Source: an uncultured Acidimicrobiales bacterium (GTDB taxonomy: Bacteria; Actinomycetota; Acidimicrobiia; Acidimicrobiales; Aldehydirespiratoraceae). From it: DNA of 64,000 nucleotides. The notes below the pieces were generated by a model. That model was not told the origin of the DNA, made no database searches, and worked only from the letters and a program-made list of their open reading frames with translations. Positions 51,197 through 59,605 of the stretch are shown in pieces. Numbering within the stretch: the first letter of the stretch is position 1; every line of letters begins with the position of its first letter. The stretch is from positions 1,646,277 to 1,710,276 of the forward strand of contig CATQHS010000001.1 in NCBI GenBank assembly GCA_958296055.1, in the 5' to 3' direction. A program made the position numbers and the translations under genes.

Positions 51197-51805
51197 TCAG
51201 CCGGCGTCGACCGCCCGACGGCCCTCCAGGGCCCGGCCCAGGGTGAGCTCGTCGGCGTACTCCAGATCGCCTCCGACCGGCAGCCCGCTGGCGATCCGGG
51301 TGATGCGGACGTCGTGGGGGGCCAGGTAGCGGGCCACGAGCGTGGCCGTGGCCTCGCCCTCGAGGTTGGGGTTGGTGGCGATGATCACCTCTTCCACGCC
51401 CTCGGCGACGATCCGGTCGCAGAGCTCGACCACCCGGAGCCGGTCCACCCCCACCCCGTCGATGGGGCTGAAGGCGCCCTGCAGCACGTGGTAGCGGCCC
51501 CGGAACTCCTGGGTCCTCTCCACCGCCACGATGTCGGACGGCTCCTCCACCACGCAGATCAGGGTCCCGTCCCGGCGGGGGTCGGAGCAGACGGCGCACT
51601 CGGCGCCGTCCTCGGACAGGTTGAAGCAGCGGGGGCACACCGACACTTTCTCCTTGGCCTCGGTGATGGCCCGAGCCAGACGGTTGGCGTCGTCGGCCGG
51701 AACCTTCAGCAGGTGCAGGGCCACCCGCTGCGCCGACTTGGGCCCTATCCCCGGCAACCGGCCCAGTTGATCGATGAGGGTCTGGACGGTGACCGAGTAG
51801 CTCAC
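51197..51805 (-). CDS. recR: Recombination protein RecR
   Basis: 202 residues. HhH region [24 protein letters not shown], zinc finger [17 protein letters not shown], and the TOPRIM core [21 protein letters not shown] with [19 protein letters not shown]. It works with RecF/RecO in gap repair. dnaX ends 38 bases upstream, so the usual ybaB gene between dnaX and recR is missing here. Confidence 0.95.
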   Translation of the reverse strand: MSYSVTVQTLIDQLGRLPGIGPKSAQRVALHLLKVPADDANRLARAITEAKEKVSVCPRCFNLSEDGAECAVCSDPRRDGTLICVVEEPSDIVAVERTQEFRGRYHVLQGAFSPIDGVGVDRLRVVELCDRIVAEGVEEVIIATNPNLEGEATATLVARYLAPHDVRITRIASGLPVGGDLEYADELTLGRALEGRRAVDAG

Positions 51806-51842
51806 GGACTCTCATTCCTCCCGCCGCGCGCTCCGGCGCCGG

Positions 51843-53690
51843 TCATCGGACCCCGTCCTCGTCTACCGCGATCAACTCGGCACCCGGGAAGGCCTCCTTG
51901 AGCTGATCCAGCAGACTTCCAGTCGGCTCGGGCGGTTCGGGGGGCTTGGGGGGCTTGGGGGGCTTGGTGGACTCGGGGGCAGGCGGCGCCGGTTCAACCG
52001 GTTCGGGGGGCTCGGGGGGCGGCGGTTCCACCGGTTCGGAAGCAGCCGACTCTGGAACAGTGGACTCGGGAGCGGATTCGGCGGAATCCACCAGCGCCTG
52101 CCAGACCGGGGCCAGGGCCTCGGCGTCGCGGGCCGAATCGGGCGGCAACATGGCCCTGGCCTTATCCACCACCTCGTCACGGCCCAAGCCGAGATGCTCG
52201 ATGGCCAAGTCCACCACTTCGCTGGGCGTCCGGGGCCTCAGAGTCCGCAGATCGACCGAGGGCACGGGCGGGGGAGGCGAGGACTCCGCCGCCGCCGGGG
52301 GAGGCGACGACGATCCCGGCCCCGATCCCCGACTCCGGGCCAGGGTTCGACGGGCTTGAGCCACGGGTCGATCGTCGTCGCCGGACTCCTGAGACCTCGT
52401 TCCGGGGGCCGGATCCGGGACATCAGGCGGACCGGATGTCGCAGGCGGACCCGACGACGCAGGCGGACCGGATGTCGCAGGCGGGTCCGACGACGCCGAC
52501 GCACCCGGCGTCGCAGGCGGACCCGGCTCAGGCGGCGGGCTCCATCCGGCGGGCTTGTCCGACCCGGCCGGCGAACCCGACGACCCGAGGCCCAGCTCGG
52601 CTTCGAGCCGGGCCACCCGATCGCTCAGCGCGTCCAGCGACCGGTCGGTCTCGGGCCGGGTGAGGCGCACCATGGCCACCTCGAGATCCACCCGGGGATC
52701 GGGCGACTGGCGCATGTCCACCAGCGCGGCGCCGAGCGTCTCGAGGGCTCTGGTCATGAAAGGCGGCGCCAGCCGGGGGACCAAAGCCTCGGCCTGGGCT
52801 CGCTCGGGCTCGGCCAGCCGGTCCGGCGGCGCCCCCATGGCGGTCAGAAAAGCGTTGCGAAGCCCGCTCAGCACCCCCTCGCCGATGCGGCGCGGGTCCC
52901 GGCCCCGGCCCAGGGCGTCGTCCACCGCGGCCAAGGCCGCGGCCGGGTCGCGATCGGCTAAGGCGCCGAGGATCGCCTCGGTGGAGTCGTCCAGCTCGAC
53001 CATCCCTCCGGCGGCAACCACCCGGTCCAAGGCGCTGAGGGCGTCCCGCACCGACCCGGCCCCGACCGCCACCACGTGGTCGATGACCTCGTCGGTCACG
53101 TCCAAGCCGGCGTCGTCGGCCACGAAGCGCACGTGCTCGGCCAGGGTGTCGGCCCCCAGCAGGCCGAGCTCGAAGACCTGGCAGCGGCTGCGGATGGTCT
53201 CCACCACCTTGTGGGGCTCGGTGGTGGCCAGCACCCAGACCACGTGGTCGGGGGGCTCTTCCAGGGTCTTCAGCAGGGCGTTCTCCGCCCCGGGCGTGAG
53301 CATGTGGGCCTCGTCGAGCAGGTAGACCTTGGCCCGGCCTGGGGTCCCGAGCTTGACTCGCTCCAGCAGGCCCCTCATGTCGTCGACCTTGTTGTTGGAG
53401 GCGGCGTCCAATTCGTGCAGGTCGAAGGAGCGGTTCTGCTCTATGGACAAGCAGGATTCGCAGGCTGCGCACGGCTCGCCGTCGCTCCCCGGATCGGTGC
53501 AGTTCAGGGCCTTGGCCAGGACCCTTGCCGTGGTGGTCTTACCGGTTCCCCGGGGGCCGTGGAACAGGTAGGCGTGACCGACCCGGCTCTCGCGCACCGC
53601 CGACCGCAACGCCGAGGTGACGTGATCCTGGCCCTTGATCTCGGCGAACGTCCGGGGCCGGTAGCGGCGGTACAGCGACTGGTATGCCAT
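51843..53690 (-). CDS. dnaX: DNA polymerase III tau/gamma subunit
   Basis: 615 residues. YQSLYRRYRPRTFAEIKGQDHVTSAL, Walker A GPRGTGKTTTARVLAKALNC, the zinc-binding CTDPG...CAACESC, DEAHMLTPGAENALLKTLEEPPDHVVWVLATTEPHKV and the sensor region are intact. The last 250 residues are Pro/Ser/Glu-rich and low in complexity, typical of actinobacterial tau. It loads the sliding clamp. Transcribed with recR; the SRP RNA gene lies upstream on the same strand. Confidence 0.95.
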   Translation of the reverse strand: MAYQSLYRRYRPRTFAEIKGQDHVTSALRSAVRESRVGHAYLFHGPRGTGKTTTARVLAKALNCTDPGSDGEPCAACESCLSIEQNRSFDLHELDAASNNKVDDMRGLLERVKLGTPGRAKVYLLDEAHMLTPGAENALLKTLEEPPDHVVWVLATTEPHKVVETIRSRCQVFELGLLGADTLAEHVRFVADDAGLDVTDEVIDHVVAVGAGSVRDALSALDRVVAAGGMVELDDSTEAILGALADRDPAAALAAVDDALGRGRDPRRIGEGVLSGLRNAFLTAMGAPPDRLAEPERAQAEALVPRLAPPFMTRALETLGAALVDMRQSPDPRVDLEVAMVRLTRPETDRSLDALSDRVARLEAELGLGSSGSPAGSDKPAGWSPPPEPGPPATPGASASSDPPATSGPPASSGPPATSGPPDVPDPAPGTRSQESGDDDRPVAQARRTLARSRGSGPGSSSPPPAAAESSPPPPVPSVDLRTLRPRTPSEVVDLAIEHLGLGRDEVVDKARAMLPPDSARDAEALAPVWQALVDSAESAPESTVPESAASEPVEPPPPEPPEPVEPAPPAPESTKPPKPPKPPEPPEPTGSLLDQLKEAFPGAELIAVDEDGVR

Positions 53691-53789
53691 CGGCGGTGAA
53701 CTCTAACGGTGGCCGCCCGCCCGGTCCGGGGCGAAGCCGACCGGGAAGGGCGCAGGCCAGCCCGGGGCGAAGCCGACGGGGGAAGAGAG

Positions 53790-53815
53790 CGTCACGCCCG
53801 CTTCCGGGCGTGACG
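53790..53815 (-). terminator. Terminator hairpin after the SRP RNA
   Basis: A perfect 11-bp stem (CGTCACGCCCG / CGGGCGTGACG) with a 4-nt loop, starting four bases after the predicted SRP RNA 3' end and followed on the minus strand by GCTCTCTTCC, a weakly pyrimidine-rich tail. Confidence 0.55.
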
Positions 53816-53819
53816 GCCA

Positions 53820-53913
53820 GGCGATCTGCGGCACCCGGGAGGTTCTGCTGAGAGCTGCTGCCTTCCGGCCCTGACTCGATTCACAGGCTCCCGTCGCACA
53901 GGACCCGACCGCC
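53820..53913 (-). ncRNA. ffs: Signal recognition particle RNA (4.5S-type)
   Basis: The minus strand carries the conserved SRP domain IV core, GTCAGGGCCGGAAGGCAGCAGC, then CCGGGTGCCGCAGATCGCC. The ends pair as GGCGGTC with GATCGCC, giving a 94-nt small bacterial form. It binds Ffh for membrane-protein targeting. Its position beside dnaX/recR and tadA is conserved in many bacteria. Boundaries are set by the terminal pairing. Confidence 0.85.
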
Positions 53914-54006
53914 ACACCCCGAAGCGGGCGCGGCGGCCTTACGATAGCTTCTGAAGCCGAGCCCCGGGCCGGAGCCCGGGTCGAAATCCCGGGGCCGGGG
54001 GAATCC

Positions 54007-54094
54007 GGAGGGTTGCCAGAGCGGCCGAATGGGCACGCTTGGAAAGCGTGTGAGGTGAGAGCCTCCGTGGGTTCGAATCCCACACCCTCCGCCA
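54007..54094 (+). tRNA. tRNA-Ser (anticodon GGA)
   Basis: Acceptor GGAGGGT pairs with ACCCTCC, a long variable arm is present, the anticodon loop CTTGGAAAG gives GGA, and the T-arm is GGGTTCGAATCCC. CCA is encoded (54092-54094). Confidence 0.95.
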
Positions 54095-54129
54095 CCCACC
54101 TCCTCACCCATCCCGATGGGGGGCGGGGG

Positions 54130-54135
54130 TAGGAT
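54130..54135 (+). promoter_or_regulatory. -10 box of a leaderless transcript
   Basis: TAGGAT, seven bases before the GTG at 54143, with no ribosome site. Confidence 0.45.
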
Positions 54136-54142
54136 CGCCGGG

Positions 54143-54988
54143 GTGAGCGACCGGGCTGCGTGGGTCGACGGCCGTCTGGTCGATCCCGATGCTCCGCAGC
54201 TCCGCGTCGACGACCACGGGGTGCTCACCGGCGACGGCGTGTTCGAGACCATGGTGGCGGTGGGCGCCGGCGGGAACCGGGCCGCTTTCGCCGTCGGCCG
54301 CCACCTGAGGCGGCTGCGCCGGTCGGCGGCGGCGCTGGCACTGGAGGTCCCCCGCTCCGACGCCGAGCTGCGCGACGCCATCGACCGGTGCCTGCGGGCC
54401 GCCCCCGGCGCCGGGGTGGTGCGCCTGACCGTCACCAGCGGCGGCGGTCCGCTGAGCTCGGTCCGCGGCGACCGGGCCGGCTCGGCCATCGTGGTGGCCG
54501 GAGACGGCCCCCCGGCCCACCAAAGCGGGACCGCGGTGGCGGTGGCGCCGTTCCCGCGCAACGAGCGGGGGGCCACGACCGGGGTGAAGACCACCTCCTA
54601 CGCCGAGAACGTGCTGGCCCTGCGCCAGGCCCGGGCCCGGGGGGCCAGCGAGGCCGTCTTCGCCGATACCAGGGACCGGGTGAGCGAGGGCACGGGCACC
54701 AACATCTTCTGGACCGACGGCACCGCCATACACACCCCGCCCCTCGACACCGGCTGCCTGGCCGGGGTGACCAGGGAGCTGGTGATGGAGTTGGTGGACG
54801 TGACCGAGACCCACCTGATGGTCGCCGAGCTGTGCCGGGTTCCCGAGGCGTTTTTGACCTCCTCCACCCGGGGGGTGCAGTCCATCGGCCGGATCGACGA
54901 CACCGACCTGCCGGTGGTGGACGGCGAGCTGACCCGGGCCGCGGCCCAGGCCCTGCGCCGCCTGATGGCCGACGACATCGACCCGTGA
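54143..54988 (+). CDS. Class IV aminotransferase (aminodeoxychorismate lyase / BCAT-like)
   Basis: 281 residues from a GTG. AWVDGRLVDPDAPQLRVDDHGVLTGDGVFETM is the family start. The PLP lysine is in TTGVKTTSYAENVLALRQARARGASEAVFADT, followed by RVSEGTGTNIFWTDG and LTSSTRGVQSIGRID. Members include 4-amino-4-deoxychorismate lyase (PabC), branched-chain and D-amino-acid aminotransferases; folate role is plausible but not proven. The stop overlaps the tadA start. Confidence 0.87.
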   Translation: MSDRAAWVDGRLVDPDAPQLRVDDHGVLTGDGVFETMVAVGAGGNRAAFAVGRHLRRLRRSAAALALEVPRSDAELRDAIDRCLRAAPGAGVVRLTVTSGGGPLSSVRGDRAGSAIVVAGDGPPAHQSGTAVAVAPFPRNERGATTGVKTTSYAENVLALRQARARGASEAVFADTRDRVSEGTGTNIFWTDGTAIHTPPLDTGCLAGVTRELVMELVDVTETHLMVAELCRVPEAFLTSSTRGVQSIGRIDDTDLPVVDGELTRAAAQALRRLMADDIDP

Positions 54989-55431
54989 CCGACTCAGAGC
55001 TGATGGAGCTGGCCCTCACCGAGGCCAGGGCGGCGCCGACCCACGGCGACGTGCCGGTCGGCGCGGCGGTGGCCCTCGACGGCCGGGTGCTGGCCCGGCG
55101 CCACAACGAGCGGGAGCGCACCGGCGACCCCACCGCCCACGCCGAGATCCTGGCGCTGCGCGACGCCGCCGAGCGGGCCGGGAGCTGGCGGCTGGCCGGC
55201 GCGGCGGTGGCGGTGACCCTGGAGCCGTGCCCGATGTGCGCCGGCGCCTTGGTGCAGGCCCGGGTGGCCAGGGTGGTCTACGGGGCCGCCGACCCCAAGG
55301 CGGGGGCCCTGGGCTCGCTGTACAACCTGGGGTCCGATCCCCGGCTCAACCACGAGTTCGAGGTGGCGGGCGGGCTGATGGCCGACGAGTGCCGGGCTCT
55401 GCTCTCCGACTTCTTCGCCGCCCGCCGGTAG
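54985..55431 (+). CDS. tadA: tRNA(adenine34) deaminase
   Basis: 148 residues, GTG start overlapping the upstream stop. Zinc site HAE in DPTAHAEILALRDAAER and PCPMC in VTLEPCPMCAGALVQARV, then GAADPKAGALGSLYNL and RLNHEFEVAGGLMADEC, the TadA signature. It makes inosine at the wobble base. Placed between two tRNA-Ser genes. Confidence 0.93.
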   Translation: MTDSELMELALTEARAAPTHGDVPVGAAVALDGRVLARRHNERERTGDPTAHAEILALRDAAERAGSWRLAGAAVAVTLEPCPMCAGALVQARVARVVYGAADPKAGALGSLYNLGSDPRLNHEFEVAGGLMADECRALLSDFFAARR

Positions 55432-55450
55432 GCGGGCCGGGCCGCCCGCC
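55431..55450 (+). terminator. Hairpin after tadA, no U-run
   Basis: GGCGGGC / GCCCGCC stem (7 bp) with a 6-nt loop directly at the tadA stop codon. Lacks a T-tract, so termination is only possible, not certain. Confidence 0.3.
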
Positions 55451-55476
55451 GTCAGGGCGCCGCTAGCCTCGGTCCC

Positions 55477-55566
55477 GGAGAGTTGCCAGAGCGGACGAAT
55501 GGGGCGGCCTCGAAAGCCGTTGTGGCCTCCGGGTCACCATGGGTTCGAATCCCATACTCTCCGCCA
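55477..55566 (+). tRNA. tRNA-Ser (anticodon CGA)
   Basis: Acceptor GGAGAGT pairs with ACTCTCC; the long variable arm, anticodon loop CCTCGAAAG (CGA) and T-arm GGGTTCGAATCCC are present. CCA is encoded (55564-55566). Confidence 0.95.
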
Positions 55567-55630
55567 CGATTCGAAAGAGGTCAGCCTTCTTCGGGTGTCG
55601 TCGGCCCGTAGTAGACGTGCAAACTCTGTA

Positions 55631-55828
55631 TCAGCCCGTCTTGTTGGCCGGCGCGAACCGCACCTGCTCGTCGCGCTCGATCTCCGCGATCTTGTAGCCG
55701 TGACGAACCAGCCACGAAAGCGTCTCGAAGTCGATGCCGCCCGGGTAAAGGATCACCTTGTCGGTGTCCAGCGGTCCCATGAGCATGTCCGATCGAACGT
55801 TCCTGGCGTCGGACCTGTCGTCGTGCAT
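55631..55828 (-). CDS. Small protein of unknown function, possible gene
   Basis: 65 residues from an ATG at 55828, with a normal-looking globular sequence (DTDKVILYPGGIDFETLSWLVRHGYKIAEIERDEQVRFAP) and low Ala/Arg bias for this genome. The frame stays open upstream through a perfect 15-bp tandem repeat (55862-55891) that would encode CEDLY twice, so the start could be further up. Between a tRNA and a divergent transporter gene. No family recognised. Confidence 0.45.
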   Translation of the reverse strand: MHDDRSDARNVRSDMLMGPLDTDKVILYPGGIDFETLSWLVRHGYKIAEIERDEQVRFAPANKTG

Positions 55829-55861
55829 CACCGGCGTGGCGCTGCCGGTGAGCGGCGGCCT

Positions 55862-55891
55862 GTAAAGATCCTCGCAGTAAAGATCCTCGCA
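55862..55891. repeat. 15-bp perfect tandem repeat (two units)
   Basis: GTAAAGATCCTCGCA twice in a row, between the small minus-strand ORF and the EamA transporter gene. Confidence 0.85.
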
Positions 55892-55969
55892 GGGCCAGCA
55901 CAGGAGTTGCAGCGTCTTCCAGGCCTCCGGGCCAGATAGAACGGCCCGGACCCGAGGAGGGCCCCTCCC

Positions 55970-56830
55970 ATGAACGATCGTCAGCGCGGGTTCCTCCTCG
56001 CCTCCCTGGGCGTGGTAGTGATCCTGCCCGACGCCACGCTGATCCGGCTGATCGACGCGTCCGGCTTCACCACCGCCCTGTGGCGGGCCGGACTGTCGGC
56101 GACCGCCCTCGGCGCTTTTCTGGCCGTCCGCCATCGGTCGCAGTTCCCCCAAGTCCTGCGGGCCCTGGGCCGGTGGGGCCTCGCCTCCTCGGCGCTCTGG
56201 GGCCTGGGCACCGTCTCCTTCGTCTTGGCCGTGGACGGCACCGCCATCGCCAACGTGCTGCTGATCCTGGCCCTGGGCCCCATGTGGGCCCTCCTGCTCA
56301 CCCGACTGGTGCTGCGGGCCCCCATCCCCCGCCACTCCCTTCTGGTCATGCCCTTCGCCTTCGGGGGTGTGGCCGTCGCGGTGGCCGGGTCCCTCGACGC
56401 GGGTATCCGATCGGGAGACCTGATCGCCTTGGTCGCCTCGCTGGGGATGGCCGCCAACTTCACCATCATCCGGGCCCACAGCCACATCGACATGGTCCCG
56501 GCGGTGGCCGTCGGCAGCGTCATGGGCTTCGCCGCGCTGGCCGTCGCCGGCACCCCCTTCGCGGCTTCGGCCGGAGACATAGCGCCGCTGGTGCTGCTGG
56601 GGGCGGTGGTGATGCCGGGAGCCATGGGCCTGCTGACGGCCGGGGCCCGGCACATATCAAGCCCGGAGTCGTCGCTGCTGATGCTGGGCGAGACCGCCCT
56701 GAGCCCGATCCTGGCCGCGGTCGCCATCAGCGAGCCCATCGAGACCCCGGCCTGGATCGGGGGCGCCGTCGTCATCGTGGCCCTGACCGCCCACGGCTGG
56801 ATGGGACTCCGAGCGGAAAACCCGACCTAA
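55970..56830 (+). CDS. EamA/DMT-family transporter
   Basis: 286 residues, ten membrane spans in two five-span EamA halves: GFLLASLGVVVILPDATLIRLID, AIANVLLILALGPMWALLLTRLVLRAPIPRHS, SGDLIALVASLGMAANFTIIRAHS, LLMLGETALSPILAAVAISEPI, and TPAWIGGAVVIVALTAHGW. Drug/metabolite exporter type; substrate unknown. GAGGAGGG nine bases before the ATG supports this start. Confidence 0.88.
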   Translation: MNDRQRGFLLASLGVVVILPDATLIRLIDASGFTTALWRAGLSATALGAFLAVRHRSQFPQVLRALGRWGLASSALWGLGTVSFVLAVDGTAIANVLLILALGPMWALLLTRLVLRAPIPRHSLLVMPFAFGGVAVAVAGSLDAGIRSGDLIALVASLGMAANFTIIRAHSHIDMVPAVAVGSVMGFAALAVAGTPFAASAGDIAPLVLLGAVVMPGAMGLLTAGARHISSPESSLLMLGETALSPILAAVAISEPIETPAWIGGAVVIVALTAHGWMGLRAENPT

Positions 56831-56845
56831 TCACTTAGGATTAGG
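56826..56845 (+). promoter_or_regulatory. Inverted repeat CCTAATC-N6-GATTAGG upstream of the peroxiredoxin
   Basis: A perfect 7-bp inverted repeat with a 6-nt spacer, immediately after the transporter stop codon and 45 nt before the peroxiredoxin ATG. It includes TTAGGAT, which could serve as a -10 box (TAGGAT). May be an operator or a small stem-loop. Confidence 0.4.
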
Positions 56846-56889
56846 CGGCGACCGGAAAACCGGCTCAGCGGAGCGACAGGAGACAGCCG

Positions 56890-57549
56890 ATGGCCCTGCG
56901 AATCAACGACACCGCCCCCGACTTCACCGCCGACACCACCGAGGGGGCGATCAGCTTCCACGAGTGGATCGGCGACGGATGGGCCCTGTTCTTCTCCCAC
57001 CCCAAGGACTTCACCCCGGTGTGCACCACCGAACTGGGGGCGGTGGCCGGCCTCAAGTCGGAGTTCAAGGCCCGCAACTGCAAGATCATCGGCATCAGCG
57101 TGGACGGGGTGGCCGACCACCGGGGCTGGTCGGCCGACATCGAGTCGGCCACCGGCAACGCCCTCAACTACCCGCTGATCGGCGACCCCGGCCTCAACGT
57201 CGTGAAGCTCTACGACATGCTGCCCGCCGACGCGGGCGACACCGCCCAGGGCCGGACCGCGGCCGACAACGCCACCGCCCGGTCGGTGTTCGTCATCGGT
57301 CCCGACAAGAAGATCAAGGCCACGCTCACCTACCCGATGACCACCGGCCGCAACTTCGTCGAGCTCCTGCGGCTGCTCGACTCGTGCCAGCTCACCGCCC
57401 AAGAGAAGGTGGCCACCCCGGCCAACTGGCGCCAAGGCGAGGACGTCATCATCGTCCCGGCCGTGTCCAACGAGCAGGCGGCCGAGAAGTACCCCGACGG
57501 CTGGGAGTCGCCCCTGCCCTACCTCAGGTACGTGCCCCAACCCGCCTGA
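56890..57549 (+). CDS. 1-Cys peroxiredoxin (Prx6-type)
   Basis: 219 residues. IGDGWALFFSHPKDFTPVCTTELG carries the peroxidatic Cys in PVCTTE, with HPKDFT before it. The long C-terminal arm (FVELLRLLDSCQLTAQEKVATPANWRQGEDVII, YLRYVPQPA) is the Prx6 form. It reduces peroxides; mycothiol is a plausible reductant given mshA, but that is inference. AGGAGA upstream fits the ATG. Confidence 0.92.
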   Translation: MALRINDTAPDFTADTTEGAISFHEWIGDGWALFFSHPKDFTPVCTTELGAVAGLKSEFKARNCKIIGISVDGVADHRGWSADIESATGNALNYPLIGDPGLNVVKLYDMLPADAGDTAQGRTAADNATARSVFVIGPDKKIKATLTYPMTTGRNFVELLRLLDSCQLTAQEKVATPANWRQGEDVIIVPAVSNEQAAEKYPDGWESPLPYLRYVPQPA

Positions 57550-57584
57550 CCCGCCAGCCGGACGCGACGCCAGCGGCAGACTCC

Positions 57585-58163
57585 TCAGCCGACGAAGGCC
57601 ACGCCGGCGCCGGCCATCTCGGCCAGGGCCGCCTCGGTGGTGGCCGGGGCCACCCCGGCGCAATGATCCAGCAGGACGGTGGTCTCGAAACCGGCCCGGC
57701 GGGCGTCCAGGGCGGTGGCCCGCACGCAGTGATCGGTGGCCAGGCCCACCACGTCCACCGCCTCCACGCCCCGCTCGGACAGCCACGACCCCAGCGGCGT
57801 GACCCCGTCGCCGGCCGCGGTCCCGTCGAAGCCGGTATAGCTGGCGGTGTAGCGGCCCTTGAGGAACACCTCGTCGAGGGCCACGTCGAGGTCGGGATGC
57901 AACTCAGCGCCGGGCGAAGAGGCCACGCAGTGCACCGGCCAGGTGTCGGCGAAGTTCGGTTCGGATCCGTCGGCGGCAAAGTGGTCGCCAGGGTCCACGT
58001 GCCAGTCCTTGGTGGCCACCACATATCGATAGCGGCCCCCGGACCGGTCCGCTCCCACCAATCCGGCGACGGAGCGGGCCACGGCCGCGCCCCCCTCCAC
58101 CGCCAGGGCGCCCCCCTCGCAGAAGTCGTTCTGGACGTCGACGATGATCAACGCTCGGTTCAT
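57585..58163 (-). CDS. pncA: Nicotinamidase
   Basis: 192 residues. ALIIVDVQNDFCEGGALAV (catalytic Asp and metal site), VVATKDWHVDPGDHFA (metal His), the Lys in EVFLKGRY, and the nucleophile in VDVVGLATDHCVRATALDARRAGF. It deamidates nicotinamide to nicotinate for NAD salvage. Its start overlaps the pncB stop (ATGA). Confidence 0.93.
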   Translation of the reverse strand: MNRALIIVDVQNDFCEGGALAVEGGAAVARSVAGLVGADRSGGRYRYVVATKDWHVDPGDHFAADGSEPNFADTWPVHCVASSPGAELHPDLDVALDEVFLKGRYTASYTGFDGTAAGDGVTPLGSWLSERGVEAVDVVGLATDHCVRATALDARRAGFETTVLLDHCAGVAPATTEAALAEMAGAGVAFVG

Positions 58164-59596
58164 GGCTCCTCTCCCGTCTCGATGGCGCCGGTCTCGGCGG
58201 CGCCGTTCGAATTGTCGGAAAAACCGGCCGCGTCGGCGCCCGTCCCGTTCGCATCGCCGGCCGGATCGACCGGCTGCTCGACCCCCGCCCACACGGTGGG
58301 GACGGCCGGGGCCCGGCGGGGGCGGGGGACTCGGTCGGAGGGTTGCAGCCGCTCCCGGCGGGCCAGGCCGCGGGCCCGGGCCTCGCCCACATCGCCGACC
58401 GGCATGGGCGCCCCGGCGGTGATCAGAGCCTGCTGGGGGTGATGCGAGCCCTCGGGGACGTCGACGGGCAGCACCGAGAGCACCTCGGCCGACCAGAAGC
58501 CGTCGGGGTCGGCGGTGCGGTGCACGTTCTTGCGGCCGCCCACGGTCACCTTGCCCGGCGAGAGCTTCCCCACCGCCCGCAGGGGCGCGGCCGGATCGGC
58601 CGAGTCGGCGATGGCCACCAGTTTGTAGACGACCGAGGCGGTGGGGTGGCCCGACCCGGTGACCAGGCTGGTGCCCACCAGGTAGGCGTCGATCGGGGCC
58701 CGGGCCTCTTCCAGCTCGGCCACGCTGTACTCGTCGAGGTCGCCCGACGCCACGATCCGGCAGCTCGCCGCCCCCAGCCCGTCGAGCAGGGCCCGGGCCC
58801 GGATGCTGGCGGCCAGCAGGTTGCCGCTGTCGATGCGGACGGCGCCGATGTCCGGGCCGACCACTTCCACCGCCCGCCGGATGCCCTCGAGGACGTCGAA
58901 GGTGTCGACCAGGTAGGTGGAGCCGGCCCCGAGCAGGTCCCGCTGGGCCTCGAAGGCGGCCGCCTCGCTGGCGTGGGCCAGCACAAAGGCGTGGGCGGCG
59001 GTGCCGACGGTGGGGATGCCGTGGCGGCGGCCGGTCTCGAGGTTGGAGGTGGCGTCGAAGCCCCCCACATGGGCGGCCCGGGCCGCGGCCACGGCCGCGT
59101 CGGGGTCGGTGCGCCGGCTCCCGCCCTCGATGAGGAAGCGGCCGTTGGCCACGTCGTGGATCCGGGCGGCGGCCGAGGCCACGGCGCAGTCGTGGTTGAG
59201 GATCGACAGCACCACCGTCTCCAGCACGACGCACTCGGCAAAGGACCCCTCGATGGTCAGCACCGGCGAGTACGGGAAGAACAGCTCCCCGTCCGGGTAG
59301 CCGGTCACGTCGCCTCGGAACCGGTAGCCGCGGAGCCACCGGGCCATGGGCCCGTCGGAGATCACCCCGGCGCCGATCAGATGGGCGACGGCGACGGCGT
59401 CGAAGCGGAACCGCTCGATGGCGTCCACCACCCGGTCGATGCCGGCCACCACGCCGTAGGCCCGGCCCTCGGGGAGCCCGCGGGCGAACGCCTCGAACAC
59501 GGCCCGGCGGCCAGCGATGCCGGATTCGAGCGAGGCGGCCGCCATGGTGAGCTCGTAATGGTCGGTCTGGAGGGCGACAGTGGCGCCGCGGTCCAT
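58160..59596 (-). CDS. pncB: Nicotinate phosphoribosyltransferase
   Basis: 478 residues. LQTDHYELTMAAASLESGIAGRRAVFEAFARGLPEG, VVLETVVLSILNHDCAVASAAARI, GGSRRTDPDAAVAAARAAHVGGFDATSN, GTAAHAFVLAH and IRIDSGNL-type AVRIDSGNLLAASIRAR mark the family. About 50 residues after PVDPAGD at the end are low complexity. It joins nicotinate and PRPP, completing salvage with pncA. An OLD-type nuclease gene lies nine bases upstream on the same strand. Confidence 0.92.
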   Translation of the reverse strand: MDRGATVALQTDHYELTMAAASLESGIAGRRAVFEAFARGLPEGRAYGVVAGIDRVVDAIERFRFDAVAVAHLIGAGVISDGPMARWLRGYRFRGDVTGYPDGELFFPYSPVLTIEGSFAECVVLETVVLSILNHDCAVASAAARIHDVANGRFLIEGGSRRTDPDAAVAAARAAHVGGFDATSNLETGRRHGIPTVGTAAHAFVLAHASEAAAFEAQRDLLGAGSTYLVDTFDVLEGIRRAVEVVGPDIGAVRIDSGNLLAASIRARALLDGLGAASCRIVASGDLDEYSVAELEEARAPIDAYLVGTSLVTGSGHPTASVVYKLVAIADSADPAAPLRAVGKLSPGKVTVGGRKNVHRTADPDGFWSAEVLSVLPVDVPEGSHHPQQALITAGAPMPVGDVGEARARGLARRERLQPSDRVPRPRRAPAVPTVWAGVEQPVDPAGDANGTGADAAGFSDNSNGAAETGAIETGEEP

Positions 59597-59605
59597 CCCC
59601 GAACG

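Noticed and set aside
54007-55566. Two tRNA-Ser genes as integration sites of a mobile element
   Set aside because: No integrase, no duplicated tRNA 3' end and no foreign composition between them; both flank the core gene tadA.
55631-56653. Minus-strand frame of 340 codons as one gene
   Set aside because: Its first 270 codons are antisense to the clear EamA transporter gene; only the last part (55631-55828) looks like a gene.
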